A stretch of 64,000 bases of DNA from Symbiodinium natans (Eukaryota; Sar; Dinophyceae; Suessiales; Symbiodiniaceae). The position numbers and the translations under genes are program-made. The stretch's first letter is position 1; each line of letters starts with the position of its first letter. Below are positions 54,038-64,000 of the stretch, piece by piece. The notes below the pieces were generated by a model. That model made no database searches. It saw only the letters and a program-made list of their open reading frames with translations, and was not told where the DNA came from. The DNA lies in assembly GCA_905221605.1 (NCBI GenBank), contig CAJNDS010002734.1, positions 485,308 through 549,307 on the forward strand, read 5' to 3'.

Positions 54038-57000
54038 GATCACAGGGACCCTGCCTTTGAGTTTGCACTTCAGCTTCCTGCCGTCGGGAGTGACAAAGAA
54101 AGGGACCTTCCCCGCATGCCAGTGGAAGTCATAACCCTCATCCATGCATCTTCGCCCGACAGAGCAGACAGGAGGAGTGCTTTCCAGTAGATAACACTCA
54201 ACTGGGAGGCTCAGTTCAGGGATGTCGACTTTGACAGATTGATCCCCGAGTACTGGGCCATTTGCTGTGATTAGACTCACAGGCCTTGATGCAGTTTTGA
54301 CCTCGACGCTCGGGTAGTGAATCCTCAGATCCTCCTTGCTAATGAGGTCTTCCTCGCTACCAGTGTCGGCTAGGAACTCTAGGCCGGGCACTATGCCTGA
54401 GCAGGCAGGTGCGGGGGTGCGTTCGCATGACTCACATGTCAGGTCTTCACACATATAACCACACTTAGTAGGTACATCGTTCGTCATGCTGATCACCAAT
54501 GCCTCAAGTTGCTTAGCTTCGATCCTGGCACGATTCTGTTCTTTCATGCTCGGCTTGGGGCAGTCCTCGGCGGTGGCGTAAGCCACGCTGAAACGACGTT
54601 TCCTCCTGATGTGCCTGAAGCCATCACCTTCCACAGGAATGGCCTTCATGACAGGTTCATCACAGAAGGTGACCTTCAGTGGCACTATCTTGAAAGTAGA
54701 CTTGCCTACCCAGGCCCTAGAGGAGGGTTCCGGGGCAGTCTTCCTCCAGTTCCATGCCACTGCAGCAAAGCGAGGGTACTCTGGGAAGATTTTCTCTACC
54801 CTAACCTTGCTCTTAAGCCGCCGGACATTGATCGGGCAGTCGCTGCCTGGTGCAAACCAGCCTGTTCTCTCCACGCGATGGTGTCTGATTAACACTCCAC
54901 CCTTGAAGTCGACCTCCCATGTGTCCTCCAAGGGGCTTGGTTGCACAGCAGGTGCTGCGAGGCAACACGCTGCTGCCTTGTCCCTGCTCTTAGACCTACC
55001 TCGGCTTTTCGGTCTCCTAGGAGCGGGCGAGGGGGATCTAGGCTTAGGATTAGTGGGATCAGGGGTGGCAGCAGCCGCCTTAGCTTTCGCAGCTGCGGCT
55101 GGCTTCTCCTGGTGGAGAAAACGACAGTTCTCGCCCTTGTTGCACTTCCCTTTCTTCCAGAAAGTACAGACACGCTGAATTCTACCTCCGATCTTTGGGG
55201 CTTTGTCAGGCTTCTTCGAGTTCGGTGACTGGGACCTAGTCTTGTGGAGGAAAGTGCATTTGTCACCACGAGTACAGGTACCTTTCAGAAAATCGTAGCA
55301 TACTCCCTTCGGGCTGCTTGACCTCTTTGGGGAGCTGGCATTGCTACTTCGCGAGCGACTCGTGCTCCTAGATGGCGATCTACCTCTCTCACGGCCACCT
55401 CGGCTTGAGGGGCGAGACGGGCGCGTCGGGGCAGGAGCCCCAAACTTGTCCCCGTGGGACTTGGCGATCCTGTCTCGGTTTTTCCTGACCCTTTCCCTGG
55501 TAAGCAAGTCCCTAATCGACTGCAAAAGGAAGGAGTAGGTGTGAGAGGCAGATCCCTCCTTGGCACGGTCGTAAATCTCTAAGTCATACTTCATACGACT
55601 TGACTTCCTAATCTGTCTGAGCAGAATATCTCGTAGTACCATTTCCTCAGGGACATGGCTCATTCCTGCAATGACACTCTCCCAGTTGTGAAGAAACGAT
55701 GTGAGGTCATCTCCAACCATATTAACCTTCAAAAGGTCCTCAACTGAGTAGAGTGAGCCCACTTCTTCGTTGGTTTTGAAGTGTTGTTCGAAGAGGTAAA
55801 AAACCTGACGACCCCTCACGGATCTCTTTTGGGCGGCCTCGGTTTCCTTGAAGTTCAGGATGTGTCTACCGAGGTCTCCCTTTGCGACCTTACTGAGTGC
55901 AGCGAGCAGCTTCGTGTCGAGAGTCACAAACTTTCCTGGCTCTCTTAGCTTTTCGTGTGATGCGTTCTTGTCATAGACTTCAAGGATCCACTCGAAAGCA
56001 TCATCGGGTCTATCGCTGGCCGCACGAATAGCTTCACGGGTCGCAGTCTTCCATGACCTGTACGTTTCGGGATTTGGGAAGTCTGGCAACCTAATGCTCT
56101 CGTCTTCCTTCACCTTCGGTTTGTCGTCTTCAGTCCTCTCACCTGTCATGAGGCGAAGGTTTTCGAGGATTGCTGCCTGCGTTGCGAGCAGAGTCTCTGA
56201 GGTCAGACCAGTGGCCGGCATCCCGGTAACGGGTGCTGCAGGATTTCCTAGACCCGGAGGGGTCGTCAAGGGTCCTGCAGTGGTTCCTGCAGGCTGAGCT
56301 GAGCCAGCCGCATTCGCACTGACCGGTCCACCGATCGTCTGTCCTTCTGAGGGCGCTGCAGTTGCACCAGCTTGGGGCTGTTGTGCAGTTGTGTTACCTG
56401 GATTCATCTGGGCCAGGAGTCCTCGCATGCTAGAGCTCAACATGTTTGGCGTTACCACGTTCGGTGCAGAAGGTGCACTAGGAAACACAGGGGCTTGTTG
56501 TTGGTGCGATTCTTCTGCGAACCTAAGTGCCCTTTCAGTGGCCAACAGCTTGTCCTCAATTTCGTCTTGCTGTTCTTTCGCAGCATCCAACATCGCATCG
56601 AATTCTTCCCTTTCGGTTCTTTGGTAGACCTGGAAGTTTTCTTCGAACTCCGAGAGGAGGAACTGCGATTGTTGTGCAGCAAAACTGTTGAGTTGTTGAT
56701 GATATTGCTCTTGCATCCTTTGGGCGAGGAGCGCCTCTGATTGTGAAACGTTTTGCTCAATGCTTGCAAATCGGGCTTGCATTTCGTCAAGCTCTTCGAT
56801 TAATCCAAGTTCCCTGGTGGCTGACCGTTGTTCGAACCTCGCGAATCGCTCTTCGCACGATGCCATTCGAGTAGCATGTACTCTTTCGGCGAGTTCCTCA
56901 AGGTTCGAAACACCTTGTTCATTTGCACGGGCCTGTTCTTCCATGGCCAGTGTGTGCCATCTCTCCGCTTCAATCTCTAAGAAACTTAGCTCCGTCCTAA

Positions 57001-57268
57001 GACGTGCTCGGTTCTCATCATGAACATGAAACACATTCGTCTGCGAAAAGAAGTTCGCCGCCATGCTGAGGTTCCGACCATCATGCATGGACATGTTAGC
57101 GAAGTTCACTGCTTGAGGGTATGACTGTTGACCTAGGTGCGTCTCTGGTGCCCCTGCTCGGCTTCCCGTTGCCGGGAGCAGCAGAGGTAGTCCTGTACGT
57201 TCTGTAGCTGCTTCTTCGGCAGGTACAAGTTCAGGTGAAGCATTCTCCAGGTTCGCATCCGCAAGCAT
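53942..57268 (-). CDS. Copia Gag-protease polyprotein with tandem CCCH zinc fingers
   Basis: 1,108 residues from ATG 57268 to TAG 53942. Residues about 75-260 are strongly coiled coil (Glu/Gln/Ala/Arg-rich). A Pro/Ala/Thr linker follows, then a helical capsid-like region (about 390-620). Next come an SR-rich block (RSPSRSTSRSRSS), two zinc fingers CYDFLKGTCTRGDKCTFLH and CTFWKKGKCNKGENCRFLH (both C-x7-C-x5-C-x3-H), and a second SR stretch. The protease is near residues 960-1080 with FLADTGSEEDLIS as the active site. Copia Gag normally has a CCHC knuckle; here CCCH fingers, typical of RNA-binding proteins, take that place. Confidence 0.92.
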   Translation of the reverse strand: MLADANLENASPELVPAEEAATERTGLPLLLPATGSRAGAPETHLGQQSYPQAVNFANMSMHDGRNLSMAANFFSQTNVFHVHDENRARLRTELSFLEIEAERWHTLAMEEQARANEQGVSNLEELAERVHATRMASCEERFARFEQRSATRELGLIEELDEMQARFASIEQNVSQSEALLAQRMQEQYHQQLNSFAAQQSQFLLSEFEENFQVYQRTEREEFDAMLDAAKEQQDEIEDKLLATERALRFAEESHQQQAPVFPSAPSAPNVVTPNMLSSSMRGLLAQMNPGNTTAQQPQAGATAAPSEGQTIGGPVSANAAGSAQPAGTTAGPLTTPPGLGNPAAPVTGMPATGLTSETLLATQAAILENLRLMTGERTEDDKPKVKEDESIRLPDFPNPETYRSWKTATREAIRAASDRPDDAFEWILEVYDKNASHEKLREPGKFVTLDTKLLAALSKVAKGDLGRHILNFKETEAAQKRSVRGRQVFYLFEQHFKTNEEVGSLYSVEDLLKVNMVGDDLTSFLHNWESVIAGMSHVPEEMVLRDILLRQIRKSSRMKYDLEIYDRAKEGSASHTYSFLLQSIRDLLTRERVRKNRDRIAKSHGDKFGAPAPTRPSRPSSRGGRERGRSPSRSTSRSRSSNASSPKRSSSPKGVCYDFLKGTCTRGDKCTFLHKTRSQSPNSKKPDKAPKIGGRIQRVCTFWKKGKCNKGENCRFLHQEKPAAAAKAKAAAATPDPTNPKPRSPSPAPRRPKSRGRSKSRDKAAACCLAAPAVQPSPLEDTWEVDFKGGVLIRHHRVERTGWFAPGSDCPINVRRLKSKVRVEKIFPEYPRFAAVAWNWRKTAPEPSSRAWVGKSTFKIVPLKVTFCDEPVMKAIPVEGDGFRHIRRKRRFSVAYATAEDCPKPSMKEQNRARIEAKQLEALVISMTNDVPTKCGYMCEDLTCESCERTPAPACSGIVPGLEFLADTGSEEDLISKEDLRIHYPSVEVKTASRPVSLITANGPVLGDQSVKVDIPELSLPVECYLLESTPPVCSVGRRCMDEGYDFHWHAGKVPFFVTPDGRKLKCKLKGRVPVIAEGSVATPAIEEESNIVSPVFSQGAARFFSR

Positions 57269-57280
57269 TGTAGGCTATAC

Positions 57281-57301
57281 GGCTGATAACCTATAGTTAT
57301 C
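57281..57301. repeat. Palindrome just upstream of the gag start
   Basis: CTGATAA and TTATCAG arms around CCTATAG, 13 bp upstream of the gag ATG on the minus strand. It could form a small leader hairpin; no function is claimed. Confidence 0.7.
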
Positions 57302-57585
57302 AGGGAAACTCCAAGGTGTAATCACAAGCACTGAGTTGAGAATACCGTTAAGCCATGCAGGAGCGAACGCTCTATTTTCTACTGCAGAGGGCTTGCGAGG
57401 TAATGCAACGGGACGATATGCACATGATGTTAAAATGCAAGGGTTATCGCAATGCAAAATTACAGAACCGCCGTTCAGCATCGAGCACGGAGGGGATAAA
57501 TAACTCTCCAGCTGTACAGAGGGTCCCCCCAGCTATGCAGAAGCATCCAGGAGCGAAACGAGGTGAACATGTAAATAAGTAAATA

Positions 57586-57610
57586 TACATACATATATAT
57601 ATATATATGT
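57586..57610. repeat. (TA)n microsatellite
   Basis: ACATACATATATATATATAT-type run at the right edge of the copia leader region. Confidence 0.9.
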
Positions 57611-57649
57611 AAACATCAAGAGTACGCTGTGCAATGGCGGTATCGGGCT

Positions 57650-58165
57650 ATTTTTCGTGCGTCTGGGCAGGCTCCAACCGAAAATCCCTCAGCTTCCCAC
57701 ACCGCCGTACGCACCGCCGCACGCATCGCCGCACGCGCCGCAGTCCGTGTCCTCCCTGTACTACATTTGTGCGGACATTGATGCTGCCGAAACTCTGTCC
57801 GACACGCTCAGCGCGACCACCCCTGTCGCCTCTCCTAAAAAGCGCGAACCCGCACGAGGTCACGGAGCAGCTGTCGCGCGCCAGCATTCCACCGCCCGCC
57901 GACCTGTGTCCTTAGCACGACGAGCTGCTGCGGGCCGCCTGCGAGCAACTTTTTTTTCCCGCAACTCAGGGTAAGCTGCTCGCTTGCGACATTGTGTGAC
58001 CCGAAGAGCAGCCCCATCGTCAGCCGCGGCGCAAGGCTGGGGCAAACTCGTCCGCGAGACCAACGTCGCGTCGCAGCAGAGGGCCCCGGACTCGCTGCAG
58101 ATGGCGAGGTCAAGGCGGCGGCGGTCGTCGGCGCGGACATTGGGCGCCGTGGTGTGCGTGAACAT
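57650..58165 (-). pseudogene. LINE fragment with restriction-like endonuclease motif
   Basis: The minus-strand frame THTTAPNVRADDRRRLDLAI followed by GALCCDATLVS has the R-x-D...D pattern of the restriction-like endonuclease of R2-type non-LTR elements. It continues, after a frameshift, as QVGGRWNAGARQLLRDLVRV and ends with GKLRDFRLEPAQ, close to GKLTDFRW in the copy at 60.9 kb. Frameshifts and stops show it is dead. Confidence 0.6.
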
Positions 58166-58218
58166 CCCGTCAGCTACAACAGGGTCTACCCTAGCATTAG
58201 ATCTTAGACCCTTTTGGT

Positions 58219-58267
58219 GGGTCTGATTTCCTGGTCCTAGGGTGCAGAAAGCAATGAAATCAGACCC
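58219..58267. repeat. Inverted repeat
   Basis: GGGTCTGATTTC and GAAATCAGACCC around a 25-bp loop. A looser related stretch rich in AGACC/GGTCT lies at 60415-60505. Confidence 0.8.
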
Positions 58268-58495
58268 TTCCGTTGCAACGTGAGCAGACCGTCTCTGCAG
58301 CGTTCAGGTCTCCTAACGCGGGCTTGTGGTTCTCTGGGTTGTGCAAGTTATAACTGCGTGACACGCGTGCACCTCAACAGCTCCTGCGCTCAGCATTTAT
58401 ATAAAGCCTTGTTTTTCCAACTCCCCCCCACGCCGCTGCAGCTAGCACCTATTATAGCCAGTTTCCAGCTCAAGGCCGGCTTTCCCAACCCCACC

Positions 58496-58581
58496 CCTCC
58501 CCCCCCCCCTCCCCCCCCCCCCCCCCCCCCCTCCCCCCCCCCCCCCCCCCCCCCCCCTTCCCCCCCCCCCCCCCCCCCCCC
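58496..58581. repeat. Poly-C tract
   Basis: About 80 bases of almost pure C with a few T. Read-through frames are poly-Pro or poly-Gly and not genes. From 58.6 to 58.95 kb follows degenerate GGTTCATGG/GGTTTAGGG-like sequence. Confidence 0.9.
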
Positions 58582-58969
58582 AGTGGTTCGTGGTGGGTTT
58601 TGGTTTTGGGCCCTCACCCCCCATGGTCTGTGGTTCATGGGTTTAGGTTAGGGGCTTAGGGGGCTGCAGGGTTCAGGATTTTCACTCTGGTCCATTGGTT
58701 CATGGTGGGTTCAAGGTTTGGGGTAATGGTAGGTTTACGGTTTCCCCACTCCCTTTGTGGTTCGTGCTGGGTTTACGGTTGAGGGTTCATGCTTAAAGGC
58801 TTAAAGCCGCTAAGGTTTCAGCTTTACCCTTATCCCTCCTGTGTTTCATTGGCGGGTTTAGGTTTTAGGGCTTAGGGTTCAGGGTTTGGGGTTTAGTCTG
58901 AGGTTTCTCTGTCCCCCCCCCCCGCCTGGTCCGTGGTGTTTTTAGGGTTAACAGGTACCACGGGGGGGC

Positions 58970-59410
58970 GGGGGATACCATTGAAAAGTGGTCGATTACG
59001 CGGAACGCGGGCGCAGATAAGGGGGGGTTAGGTAGGATGGGGTTGGGAAAGCCAATTTTCCCACCCCCTTGTCGGCAGATGGGGGGGTTCGGACCAGCGC
59101 ATGCCGGGAGCTTGGGAAAGATAAATTTTCAAGCTCAATGTATGCCAAAGATTCGGAGGGGGGTTCCAAGGGTGCACAATGAAAGCACCCAAAATCCGAA
59201 GAAAAAAAAACTTTCCGAAACAAGGATGCCCACCTTGTTTGAGCCAAACCCCCCCATCTAGAGCCGAGGGTAGGATGCATGCATTGAGCTGGAAAACTAG
59301 TTTTGAGCTGCGGGCTCGAGATGGGGGGGTTGGGAAGGCCCCCTCAAGCCTAAAGACAGCAGCCCTGCACCCGGAACCCGTTCCCCCCGGACAGGCTGCC
59401 CCGTAAAGCA
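58970..59410. other. No supportable gene; G-run-rich DNA
   Basis: Several GGGGGG runs and a short string (GGAACGCGGGCGCA) that recurs at 59740. No conserved protein block found. Confidence 0.5.
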
Positions 59411-59414
59411 AAAC

Positions 59415-60175
59415 AAGTGTTCTTTTGTTGTTTGTTTGTTTATGTTGCCTTGCCCTTGGCCTCTTTCTTCCTTTCCTATGCCGCGGGCGACAAGGGCTAC
59501 GGCATGTACAACTTTCTACTACTTGTTTATGTTGCTGCGGTTTGCTTTGCTATGTTTAGGCGCGCGCGTTTTGTTTTTGCTTTAGCTGCAAGGTGTTTTT
59601 TTGCTGTCGGTGCAGGGTCTTTTTTTTCTGCTGCAGGGCGCTTGCTCTGTTGCTGCGGGGTGGGGCGCATTTCTTTTGGTATTGCTGCTGGGTGCGCTTT
59701 TTGTTGCTACTGATTTTTTGCTGCGGGGCGGTCGATTACGGAACGCGGGCGCATATGGGCATGCGGCTTGCGAGGGGCGGGCAATGGGAGGAGTCAGCGA
59801 GGATGTTTTTGTATGCTTTTGTCTATATGTTGCTGCGGGGTGCTCGTTTTTTGGCTGCCCGCGGGACGGGACTCACTCACTCACGCACTCACTCGCTCGC
59901 TGCCCCCCTCTTTTTGCTACAACAATACGGGGGGCCGCAGGTTTTTTTTTGCTGCGGGGCGCAGGGTGTTTTTTTGCTGCTGCTTGGCGCAGGCTGTTTT
60001 TGTTGTTGCCGCGGGGCGTTTCTTTTTGTTTGCTGTTGGTGCGAGGCACGCTTTTTTGCTGTTGCTGCAGGGCGCGTCGTTTGAAGCCGTTGCTGCGGGG
60101 GTGCGTTGTTTTTGCTGTTGCTGTGGGGCGCTGTTGTTGCGGTGGGCGTTTTTGTTGCTGCCGCCGCAGGCCGCT
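59415..60175 (+). repeat. T-rich/GC degenerate minisatellite (GCTGTTGCTGCGGGGCGC-like)
   Basis: Roughly 18-35 bp spaced copies of TTGCTGC(G/A)GGG(C/T)GC preceded by T runs, on the plus strand. The open frames through it are Cys/Phe/Leu-rich only because of this composition. Confidence 0.75.
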
Positions 60176-60942
60176 ACAGCACAAAACACGTTCCCTTGAG
60201 ACCCCTGACGCACATAGGCGCAGATTTGGGGGGGGATTACACAAAACAAACACACACCATTGCAAGGACTTGTCACCCTGGACCCTACACTGCTCTGCTC
60301 CTGCAAAATGGGCATCATTCGAAAACTGCAGGGTGCGATGTGCAACGTGCGTGAACTCATGACATACATGTCAGGCCCCGTTTTTGTGCAGCGGTTTCAT
60401 GCTGAGATGTGGTGGGTCTGGAATCTTAGGGCGGGCTAGGGTCTAAAATCTAGGGGGCTAGATTCTAGACCATCAGTCTTCGGGTCCTAGGGTCCAAGAC
60501 GCCAGACCCTCTAGTACATGACGGTATGCGTGAACCATTGTTGGGGGACCATGCCCGTCCGCTCCAACTGCTTCCCGGGCCACGCGCGGCCACGCTCGTT
60601 CCAAAGCTCGCCGGCGAATGGCGCGGCGTCGCCGCCAGCGAGCCCCGCCAGCCGTGCGGACCGCCGTGTCGTCGGCGATCCTTTCCGTATCGGTGCAACA
60701 GGCCGTGTAAGTGTTCGTGTTTTTTCTTTTGGGCGCGTTTCAGGGTTTTAGGGTTGGGGGTGGGGGGCCATCTTACTATGTAAGTGTTCGTATATTAACC
60801 GTGAGGCCGATTGAAAAACGAGTTAAACGATTGAAATTCAATCGGGGGCCGGATTGAAGATTGAAGATTGAAGATCCCTGGGAACTGTTTTTTCCGGGAA
60901 TCCTACGCCCCGCAGTCCGCTCTCGCGCCCCTCCGGTTCTGA

Positions 60943-62246
60943 CTACGTTTGTGCTACAATCCAACGAAAATCCGTCAGCTTCCCGCGCCGCAGCGCCGCA
61001 ATACGCGCCGCAGTTGCGTTTCCATATTTGTTTTTTGCCTGCCGTCGGCTCCTACTGCTACTGCGCTGGGCGCAAGGACGGCTCGGCCCTGCAGCTTCGG
61101 CCAAGTCAAGGAGGCGGTCGAGGGGCGGGCCTGTTGCGAGGGCTGCATGTGGTGGCAGCGGCAACGGCCTTCCGAGGGCTGTGCTCGCGACCGCCTGTTG
61201 AACGGCGATGATGGATGGCATACTCCACCATCGTTGCGTCCACCCTGAGGCTGCAGCAGCACGCAGCGCCGCACTCTGCACGCCCGCACCCGAACAAGGT
61301 CCCGGAGCAAGCTGTGCGCGTCCGCATTGACGCGTCCGCCAACCTCGCTGCCGAGCACGAGGAGTCTTTGCGGCCCTTTTCCCCGGAGTTACGGGTAGGT
61401 CGTGGCTTTGCTTCGCTCTGCTGTCCTGGGCCAGCCACTTGTTCGGCCTTCGGCTCCCACGGCTTCTCGCCTACGCGGAGAATCTTAACTCGTTCGAGAG
61501 TTTTAGCTCTCCGCGCGAGAAGTCCGGTGCGCGGGCCAGCGAGAGCGTGATCACCGAACTGGTCAACTTGCCCCCCACATCCGTGTGTCGGTCCGCATCG
61601 GCCGTGGCTGATGGGGAGAAGCATGCGCAGGCGGCGACGCAGCGCGAGCCGCATGGCTTGTGGCGCGACCATGGTATGGCGGTGAGCCATGACCCTGCGC
61701 GAGGTCCCGACTGCGAGCGGAAAAGGACCCGGGCGCTTGGCATCATGGCTGGCAGGAGCACGCTGTCGCGAAAGTGTTGGTTTCGTGTGCGCGGTGCGTA
61801 AAACTGCCAACCATGCGGCCAGTCTCCGGGGCCGGCGTGCTGTGGCGGGGCCGCGCCGGCTCCTTCGAGGATGGCTCGCCAGCTCGGGCAGGCCTCCCAG
61901 CCTTGTTCCTGCAGCAGCTCACATCACTCAGCAGCGGCGCGCAGGTTAGGGGCGTCGCCTCCACCACTTTCAAGCTCTGCTCGGTAGCTTTCGGCGAAAG
62001 CGGGGGGTCGAGCATGGATGACTGGCAAAGCATCCGCCCAAGAACCGCCCAGTACGCTGCTGGGCTCGCGCGCTCCGCCGATTGCAGCCCCAGGCCACCC
62101 AAATGCGCCGGCAGCGTCGCGAATTTCTTCGCATGCGGCGCTTCTGCTTCGGCGGCGCCCCCCAGGCACTGTGTGAGGGTGCGCCACACGGCCTGGTCGT
62201 GGGTTCGTGCATAAGCCCGGATTTCAAATGGCGGAACCGTGCGCAA
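60943..62246 (-). pseudogene. LINE 3' fragment (RT C-terminus, zinc knuckle, element end) lacking the endonuclease core
   Basis: Minus-strand frames, broken by shifts, give RTVPPFEIRAYARTHDQAVW, ATLPAHLGGLGLQSAERASP and ADALPVIHARPPAFAESYRA, then FRDSVLLPAMMPSARVLFRS, a knuckle-like GCGGQVDQFGDHALAGPRTG (its last Cys replaced by Gly), LGSEVGGRVNADAHSLLRDL, and the end STALGRPLPLPPHAALATG with RLLDLAEAAGPSR. This is the usual order of an R2-like LINE C-terminus in dinoflagellates. The segment between the knuckle and LGSEVGG is too short to hold the RLDL...CCDATLV endonuclease seen at 58.1 kb, so that part is deleted. Confidence 0.65.
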
Positions 62247-62599
62247 AGCATGGTTTGCGCGCGGGGGACGCGCACAGCAGCATCAACAACCAGGAACACT
62301 GCAAGTCTGGGAGTTTGGGTAGCTGGCTGGGCAACCGCTCTTCCTCCTCAAGGCGCCGGGCGAAATCCTGGTGGCCTGTTGGCGTGCCAAGCACCACGAT
62401 GCCACGTTGTTCAGGGCACAGGTCGCCTCGCCACACGTCGTCTACTAGCTCGGCTATGCCTGGCGGTGGAGGCCTGTCCCTGGCTCCAATCGCCTGTGTC
62501 TTGCCCATGTTGGACGCGATACCACAGTGGTCCGTTTCGTTTTCGCTCCGTCTCGTTGTGATCCCCGTGCCATGCTCGTTTCATCTTCATCCCCGTTTC

Positions 62600-63257
62600 G
62601 CTTCAACCCCGTCAGGTTTTCGTCCCGCCGTTGTGATCCCCGCCAAAACAGAGCCGCCCTTGCCCTGCCTGGGCTGCACTCGACTAGCCTCGGAGGCCCT
62701 CGCCCCCGGCAATGCCGAAACGCTTGAGGCGCTGACAGACCCGGCGAGGCGCCCGCCGCACCTGCTGCGCGCGACAGCCCCCGAGGTTCTGCAGTTCACG
62801 CCTGCCGAGGAGGTCCTTCTGTCGACGCACCAGGTCGGGGAGGCCTGAGCTGCTCCTGGATGATGCGGCGACGCTCGAAGCCTTTACTTACGCAGTGAAC
62901 GTCGCCGCCCGTGCGCAGGCCCCGCAGGTAGCGCTAGATGCCATGGCCTTTTCGCGGCCGACCGCCCTCTGGAAACCTAACGGAGGTGTCAAAGGCATCG
63001 GCACAGGGGACGTGTTTCGGCGCCTCGGCACTGCACGCGCATTCAGTGGGGAGCTTGATGCAGCCACCCGGCCGTTTCAGCTCGCGCTGCAGACTCGCGC
63101 CAGTGCTAACAGCTTGGCGGCGATGTTTCGTGCAGCTGTTGAACTCGACCCGCGGGCCAAGGTCGTCTCTCCGGATGGGCGCAGCGCTTACGACACCATC
63201 ATCCGCACGGCCATACTCGCCGCGCCCAAGTCGCGGTTTCTGGGCATTCCTCTCTGA
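62600..63257 (+). pseudogene. LINE reverse-transcriptase N-terminal fragment, opposite orientation
   Basis: Plus-strand frames: EVLQFTPAEEVLLSTHQ (about 62785-62835), then after a deletion LLLDDAATLEAFTYAV and ALDAMAFSRPTALWKPNGGV with GTGDVFRRLG, FQLALQTRA and SPDGRSAYDTIIRTA, the RT motif A region (acidic residue in AYD). It stops at 63257. It appears to be the 5'-RT part of the same LINE family whose 3' parts lie at 57.65 and 60.94 kb on the other strand. Confidence 0.6.
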
Positions 63258-64000
63258 CGCGACATTTGTCAGCCCGGTCAGACGTGACGGTAGCGCCCGC
63301 CCTGGAGCCGACAGCACGCCCGGCCTCATCCTGGACCAGGCCCTCAACCAGAAACACCCGAACACCAGGTGCGCACCACAACCCACACGAAGCCTGCGCA
63401 CGGCCAGCGGCCAGTGTCCAGCCCGACGAAACGGCAGTGATGCTTCGGAAATACTTTGTATAGTTCGGGGCTGCACGGCGGCGCGCGCCACACGAAATGC
63501 ACGAACAAAGCTGAAGCCCGGCAAATGTCTGGGGCCGCGGCTGCCGTGAGGTGGCCCCCTGAGCCCCGAAGGGCGAGTGAACGGCGGTGCCCTGCCTAAA
63601 GGGCTAGTGCTGGTTGGTGGGGTATCCAGTCGGTCGCGCACAGCCCAGGCAGGGAAAGGGTGGCTGGGTCCTCTGTCTGTTTTGGCCGCGGCGTGCGCGA
63701 CGCCGACGGGACTTGGGCGGGTTCGCACGGGGCTGCGGTGGGGGCGGTTGCCGGCGCTCCTGGCGCGGACGCCGGGCAGAAAGCAAGGTGAGCGGCACGC
63801 CGCTCCTCGTGATCGGTCGAAGAGTACAGTAGCTGGCGGGCCCACAAGCCGCTAAAACGGTACTTCCCCCGCGTTTTCTGCACGTTTTCTGCGAAGCCTT
63901 GCGGGGGAATGGCGTTTGTCACGTTTTCACAACCCCCCAAAAAGCCAAAACGGGGATTCCTTCCCCCCATCCTGTGCTCCAGCCAGAAACCCCCATGATT
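63258..64000. other. No supportable gene; GC-rich, LINE-like flank
   Basis: A short string shared with 62640-62680 (GCCAAAACAGA and CCCTGCCTGGGCTG) appears on the minus strand near 63640-63690. This hints at another fragment of the same mobile family. Nothing else recognised. Confidence 0.4.

Larger units (their letters stand above)
49472..57268 (-). mobile_element. Ty1/copia-type LTR retrotransposon, 3' end missing
   Basis: Order on the minus strand is Gag, aspartic protease, integrase, reverse transcriptase, RNase H, which is the copia order. Two long frames overlap by about 95 nt. No LTR was identified: the 3' one would lie in or beyond the gap, and no matching repeat could be seen upstream of 57268. 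The GC and codon pattern differ from the flanking satellite, and there are no TTTAGGG arrays within it. Confidence 0.93.

Noticed and set aside
58280-58651. Open frames through the poly-C tract
   Set aside because: Poly-Pro and poly-Gly translations of a homopolymer.
1-64000. Relic spliced-leader sequence (ending TTTTGGCTCAAG)
   Set aside because: Only partial look-alikes (27907, 33225) were found. None matches well enough to claim trans-splicing or retroposed genes.
1-64000. CRISPR-like arrays or bacterial operons
   Set aside because: The regular repeats are telomere-type or simple-sequence arrays without spacers. Genes are split by introns, so the DNA is eukaryotic.

Overview
This window looks like nuclear DNA of a dinoflagellate (alveolate alga). 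The evidence is: many small GC-rich exons; introns whose conserved-domain boundaries often require GA-AG or GC-AG splice sites as well as GT-AG; all recognisable host genes on one strand; dense short hairpin elements; and plant-type TTTAGGG repeats scattered through the interior. Species cannot be read from the sequence, and no spliced-leader relic was found. Exon coordinates come from reading conserved protein blocks through the reverse strand and are approximate unless stated.

Left part (1-46.4 kb): a one-way block of host genes on the minus strand. From right to left: a small coiled-coil gene (45.7-46.4 kb), a La-motif RNA-binding protein gene (about 36.9-43.7 kb), WD40-like and Pro/Ala-rich exons (33.3-35.6 kb), a WW-like/B-box-like gene (27.5-30.8 kb), Lys/Ala-rich exons (25.8-27.1 kb), a GH13 alpha-amylase-family gene (21.2-25.1 kb), a B-box-like zinc-finger gene (17.5-19.2 kb), uncharacterised exons (13.2-17.2 kb), a RING-finger membrane protein (11.9-12.7 kb), UTP4/cirhin (2.8-11.6 kb) and a HAD-family pyrimidine 5'-nucleotidase-like gene (0.2-2.05 kb). 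The introns hold more than 40 TTTAGGG arrays and at least six families of hairpin (MITE-like) elements. Several introns appear to consist almost entirely of one hairpin element, and several telomere-like arrays lie directly at splice junctions. This is the most interesting biology in the window and suggests repeat-derived introns (introner-like elements).

Middle (46.6-49.4 kb): an imperfect satellite with a unit of about 200-270 bp, rich in CCATGG and free of TTTAGGG arrays, ending in a 100-N assembly gap (49372-49471).

Right part (49.5-57.3 kb): a nearly complete Ty1/copia-type retrotransposon on the minus strand (gag-protease, then integrase-RT-RNase H in the +1 frame). Its Gag has tandem CCCH zinc fingers, its RNase H has an in-frame stop, and its 3' end is lost in the gap. 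From 57.6 to 64 kb lie decayed non-LTR (LINE) fragments in both orientations, a poly-C tract, and T/GC-rich minisatellite DNA. No intact host gene is visible there. The N gap separates two regions of different repeat content, so their adjacency depends on scaffolding.
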